Source: Crocinitomicaceae bacterium
GTDB taxonomy: Bacteria; Bacteroidota; Bacteroidia; Flavobacteriales_D; Crocinitomicaceae
Length of the DNA: 9,195 nucleotides
NCBI GenBank assembly: GCA_011522905.1
Contig: WTIB01000286.1
Location: forward strand, 1 to 9,195
Direction of reading: 5' to 3'
Under the pieces are notes generated by a model. That model was not told where the DNA came from and searched no databases. It saw only the letters and a list, made by a program, of their open reading frames with translations. Both the position numbers and the translations under genes were made by a program. The number at the start of each line of letters is the position of its first letter. Positions within the stretch are counted from its first letter, which is position 1. Below, piece after piece: positions 6,125 to 9,195 of the stretch.

Positions 6125-9100
6125 TTAGTGAGTATTCGTTTTGGTTTCACCTTCTTCTCCATAAGAATCACAGTGATAAAATCTTTCTTTTTTATGTTGG
6201 TATTGCTTTACTGGATTTCCAGCCTCTTTATCCAAAATCATTTTTTGTAAAATTCTAGCTCTTTCCTTACGATTTCGATCTTCAAACTCTAATTTTCTAT
6301 CCAAATCATAATAAATTGTACCATCAATAATTGTTTTGGAAACTTTCGCAGAAATACTCAATGGATGATTAGTCCATAAAACCAAATCCGCGTCCTTACC
6401 AACTTTTATACTTCCCATTCTATGATCGAGATGTAATAACTTAGCTGGATTCAATGTGACCATTTTCCATGCATCTTCCTCTGTCATGCCACCGTATTTA
6501 ACACCCTTAGCAGCCTCTTGATTTAGACGTCTACCCATCTCCGCATCGTCAGAATTAATAGCCACTATAACACCATTTTCGTGCATTAAACTTGCATTAT
6601 GGGGAATCGCATCATTGACTTCATATTTATAAGCCCACCAATCAGAAAAAGTGGAACCTCCAACGCCATGTTCTCTCATTTTATCTGCGAGCTTGTAACC
6701 TTCAAGAATATGAGTAAATGTGTTCACCCTAAAACCCATTGAATCAGCTACATGCATTAGCATATTTATTTCAGATTGAACATATGAATGACAGGTTATA
6801 AATCTTTCTGAATCCAATATTTCAGCCAATGCTTCTAGTTCAAGATCCACTCTCGGAGAATCCTTTGATTCATCCTTATTTTTTTTCAAAAATTTATCCC
6901 AATCTTCTTTGTATTTTTTTGCCCTATAAAAGCCATCATAAAATACCTGCTCCACTCCCATTCTTGTCTGAGGGAAACGAACCGTATTAAAGCTTCCCCA
7001 ATTGGATTGTTTGACATTTTCGCCCAATGCAAACTTGATAAATCCTGGTGCATCATCTACCAGCATTTTTTCTGGTAATTCTCCCCATTTTAGTTTTACA
7101 ATAGCTGATTGTCCACCAATTGGATTTGCCGAACCATGAAGCAATTGCGAACAAGTTACCCCCCCTGCTAATTGTCTGTAGATATTAATGTCATCAGAAT
7201 TTACTACATCTGATATGCTTACCTCCGCCGAAATGGCCTGTCCACCTTCGTTCACTCCTTTTGATATCGCAATGTGAGAATGCTCGTCGATTATACCAGA
7301 AGTCAAATGCATTCCCGTTCCGTCAATAACTTTTACATCTTTATCATTTGGCTTTAGTGATTTTCCAATTTGCGCAATTTTTCCGTTTTCAACAAGAACA
7401 TCGGATTCTTTTAATACCCCTTCATTTTCGTTAGTCCAAACTGTTACATTGGAAAATAATATGGATTGCGTTTGAGCTAAAGAATCCAATCCATATGACA
7501 TATTTGGGTACCAACATTTACCTGTGATTTCCTCATTGCTTAAAAGCTGTTCTTCTGATGCCGTATTACTCTTGAATCTTATTGCACTCCATTTTTCCCA
7601 CAAGCCATTTTTCAATACCACATCTCCTTCAATTACTGCTCCATTTGATGTCACCTTTCCATGCATTACCTCAGCATATTTTCCAGTAGAATCTTTTCTT
7701 TTTAGAGTCAATGTAACGTCATTACCATCTTGTTTAAAGATCACTTTGGATTTTGTAGAATCAATTTTATCGCCTTTGTCATCTAAATCAAATAAGCTGA
7801 CACTTTTTCTGTTAGATGGGCCAGAAAATTCGAGGATAAATCTGGCATCACTTCTATTTAAATGATAGCTCCCGCTTATTTCAATTTCCTGAAAAACACT
7901 TAACTGCTTTCTTTCACCTTTCAACCAAATCTCGTTAGCTTTTGCTTTTTTATTTTCGAAAGGATCTGAATTAAATACAGTGAAGCTGGCAACTTTATTT
8001 TTTTCTAATGTGCCAATATTCTCATCCTGAGCAATAAATGTTGCAGGAGTTTCTGTTAAAGCTTTGAGAATTTCTTGTTTTTGAACTCCGGTGGCCAATA
8101 GTTGGTGAATGTTCTTCCAAAAATCAGCAGCTGACTTTGTTCCTTTTGAGGAGATGGCAATTTCAATTTCATTTTTTGTCAATATGCTGAAATTGGATGG
8201 AGCTAACTCCCAATGCTTAAGCTGACTGAGCGGAATTAATCTTGAAATATAAGGATCACTAACATCATATGCAGCTGGAAAATTAATTGGAATTACAATT
8301 TTTGGATTAATTGTTTTTAAAGATTGTATAGCTTCATATTCATTACCAGAGCCAAGATATATGAAGTTTGTTTCAAATTCAGCAGCAATTTTATTGGCTC
8401 GTAAAATCTCGAGTTTGTCTCCAGTCTGAAAAAATTTTGGAAGTTTAAGCTGCCCCTTCCACGCCTCCAATGACAAATCCGTAAAATCTAATGTCTTTTC
8501 ATTATAGTATTCGAAATCGTATAAAGACTGACGTAAAAGGGCAATAGAGCCCATTTGAGATGAAGGGTAAGATTGTCGCGAATTGCCTTTACTTAAGGAG
8601 AAAAATGACGCAACTTCAGGACACATTAAATCTTTTGACAAATCAAGGCCATTTGCAGAAACAAGCACTCCAGAACCTCTAACTATTCCTTGATCCTGAT
8701 GAGACACAAAAAAACCAAATCCCTTCTCGTTGATTGATTTTATTTTGTCTTCATCATTTTTATAAATCTCACTAGCATTCACCTCGGGATGAATAGCCTC
8801 GTTCCAAAAAAAAGAACTACCCTTACTTGATTCTATTTGAGGCCCATACCGTCGATTACCTTCTTTTTTATCTGCAGCAACTCCAATATTTGAATTTAAC
8901 TCTACGAATGCAGGCAATACCGTTCTTCCCATCAAATCTATAATTTGTGAGCCTTTTGGAATTTTGACTTTCTTACCGATTTTTAAAATCCTGCCATCTT
9001 TAATTAAGATGCTTCCTTTAGTAATTTCTTCCGAAGAAGAAATATAAATGTGAGCATTGACAATTGCTGTGTAATCCCCAGTAGATTTCATTACTCCATT

Positions 9101-9172
9101 TTGAGGTCTAAATTGACTCCAAATGCTTAATTGAACAAAAAGCAATGAAAATATAAAGATTAGGTATTTCAT
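6125..9172 (-). CDS. Exported two-domain amidohydrolase: degenerate N-terminal domain, intact C-terminal domain
   Basis: A 1015-residue protein with a signal peptide (MKYLIFIFSLLFVQLSIWS, cut near residue 19-20). Residues about 34-425 form a first amidohydrolase-like domain: it has the beta opening and the closing signature TPATFIAQDENIGTLEKNK (375-393), but VELNSN at 90-95 replaces DxHxH and the later His and Asp ligands are not found. Residues about 430-535 are a beta-rich linker domain with no family I recognise. Residues about 565-960 are a second amidohydrolase domain with a full site: DEHSH at 629-633, probable Lys713 in GFIKFALGE, His795 in ITCHSY, His821 in TFTHILEGY and Asp875 in INSDD, then LNPAKLLHLDHRMGSIKVGK at 907-926. 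The last 55 residues are charged and include HKKERFYHCD. It is expected to be periplasmic and metal-dependent, hydrolysing a C-N or similar bond in a cyclic amide or peptide-like compound; the substrate is unknown. It is first in a two-gene operon with the 423-residue protein. Confidence 0.9.
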   Translation of the reverse strand: MKYLIFIFSLLFVQLSIWSQFRPQNGVMKSTGDYTAIVNAHIYISSSEEITKGSILIKDGRILKIGKKVKIPKGSQIIDLMGRTVLPAFVELNSNIGVAADKKEGNRRYGPQIESSKGSSFFWNEAIHPEVNASEIYKNDEDKIKSINEKGFGFFVSHQDQGIVRGSGVLVSANGLDLSKDLMCPEVASFFSLSKGNSRQSYPSSQMGSIALLRQSLYDFEYYNEKTLDFTDLSLEAWKGQLKLPKFFQTGDKLEILRANKIAAEFETNFIYLGSGNEYEAIQSLKTINPKIVIPINFPAAYDVSDPYISRLIPLSQLKHWELAPSNFSILTKNEIEIAISSKGTKSAADFWKNIHQLLATGVQKQEILKALTETPATFIAQDENIGTLEKNKVASFTVFNSDPFENKKAKANEIWLKGERKQLSVFQEIEISGSYHLNRSDARFILEFSGPSNRKSVSLFDLDDKGDKIDSTKSKVIFKQDGNDVTLTLKRKDSTGKYAEVMHGKVTSNGAVIEGDVVLKNGLWEKWSAIRFKSNTASEEQLLSNEEITGKCWYPNMSYGLDSLAQTQSILFSNVTVWTNENEGVLKESDVLVENGKIAQIGKSLKPNDKDVKVIDGTGMHLTSGIIDEHSHIAISKGVNEGGQAISAEVSISDVVNSDDINIYRQLAGGVTCSQLLHGSANPIGGQSAIVKLKWGELPEKMLVDDAPGFIKFALGENVKQSNWGSFNTVRFPQTRMGVEQVFYDGFYRAKKYKEDWDKFLKKNKDESKDSPRVDLELEALAEILDSERFITCHSYVQSEINMLMHVADSMGFRVNTFTHILEGYKLADKMREHGVGGSTFSDWWAYKYEVNDAIPHNASLMHENGVIVAINSDDAEMGRRLNQEAAKGVKYGGMTEEDAWKMVTLNPAKLLHLDHRMGSIKVGKDADLVLWTNHPLSISAKVSKTIIDGTIYYDLDRKLEFEDRNRKERARILQKMILDKEAGNPVKQYQHKKERFYHCDSYGEEGETKTNTH

Positions 9173-9183
9173 AATGAGTGCCG

Positions 9184-9191
9184 AAAATATA
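9184..9191 (-). promoter_or_regulatory. Possible -7 element (TATATTTT) of the amidohydrolase operon
   Basis: On the minus strand this reads TATATTTT, one base off TAnnTTTG, 11 bases before the ATG of the large amidohydrolase gene. The spacing resembles that of the miaE and E1 candidates, but the match is imperfect and the window ends too soon to look for a -33 element. Confidence 0.25.
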
Positions 9192-9195
9192 AATA

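Noticed and set aside
7524..7865. A 113-codon plus-strand open frame opposite the linker region of the large amidohydrolase
   Set aside because: It lies fully antisense to a well-supported gene, its translation has no recognisable domain, and no promoter-like element precedes it.

Overview
The window looks like chromosomal DNA from a member of the Bacteroidota, most likely a flavobacterium-like lineage. Four things point that way. The DNA is AT-rich. A PorP/SprF-type protein of the type IX secretion system enters the left edge. The 2-oxoacid dehydrogenase has its E1 alpha and beta parts fused in one chain. Matches to the Bacteroidota -7 promoter element TAnnTTTG lie just upstream of four start codons. 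I see no tRNA, rRNA, insertion sequence, phage gene or CRISPR array. This is mostly ordinary core-genome material, not an accessory island.

Layout from left to right: (1) the N-terminal part of a PorP/SprF-family outer-membrane protein gene, minus strand, cut by the left edge (1-323); (2) an arginase/formimidoylglutamase-fold protein, minus strand, that lacks several metal ligands (441-1589); (3) a probable two-gene minus-strand operon, with the fused E1 2-oxoacid dehydrogenase (2062-4146) followed four bases later by a small MazG-like all-alpha NTP pyrophosphohydrolase (1665-2057); (4) the only plus-strand gene, miaE, a tRNA hydroxylase (4255-4845), divergent from the E1 gene and ending five bases from the convergent amidohydrolase gene; (5) a two-gene minus-strand operon of exported amidohydrolase-family proteins, the 1015-residue two-domain protein (6125-9172) followed two bases later by a 423-residue single-domain protein (4851-6122). 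The longest stretch without a gene is 117 bases.

How the genes work together: the E1 protein probably feeds branched-chain or related 2-oxoacid oxidation with E2 and E3 subunits encoded elsewhere. MiaE finishes a modified adenosine next to the tRNA anticodon. The two amidohydrolase genes form a tightly coupled pair of exported proteins. Together they encode three copies of the amidohydrolase fold, and only the C-terminal domain of the large protein keeps the full set of metal-binding residues. That pattern, and the arginase-fold protein with a broken metal site, are the two points most worth a second look. I found no convincing new multi-gene system.
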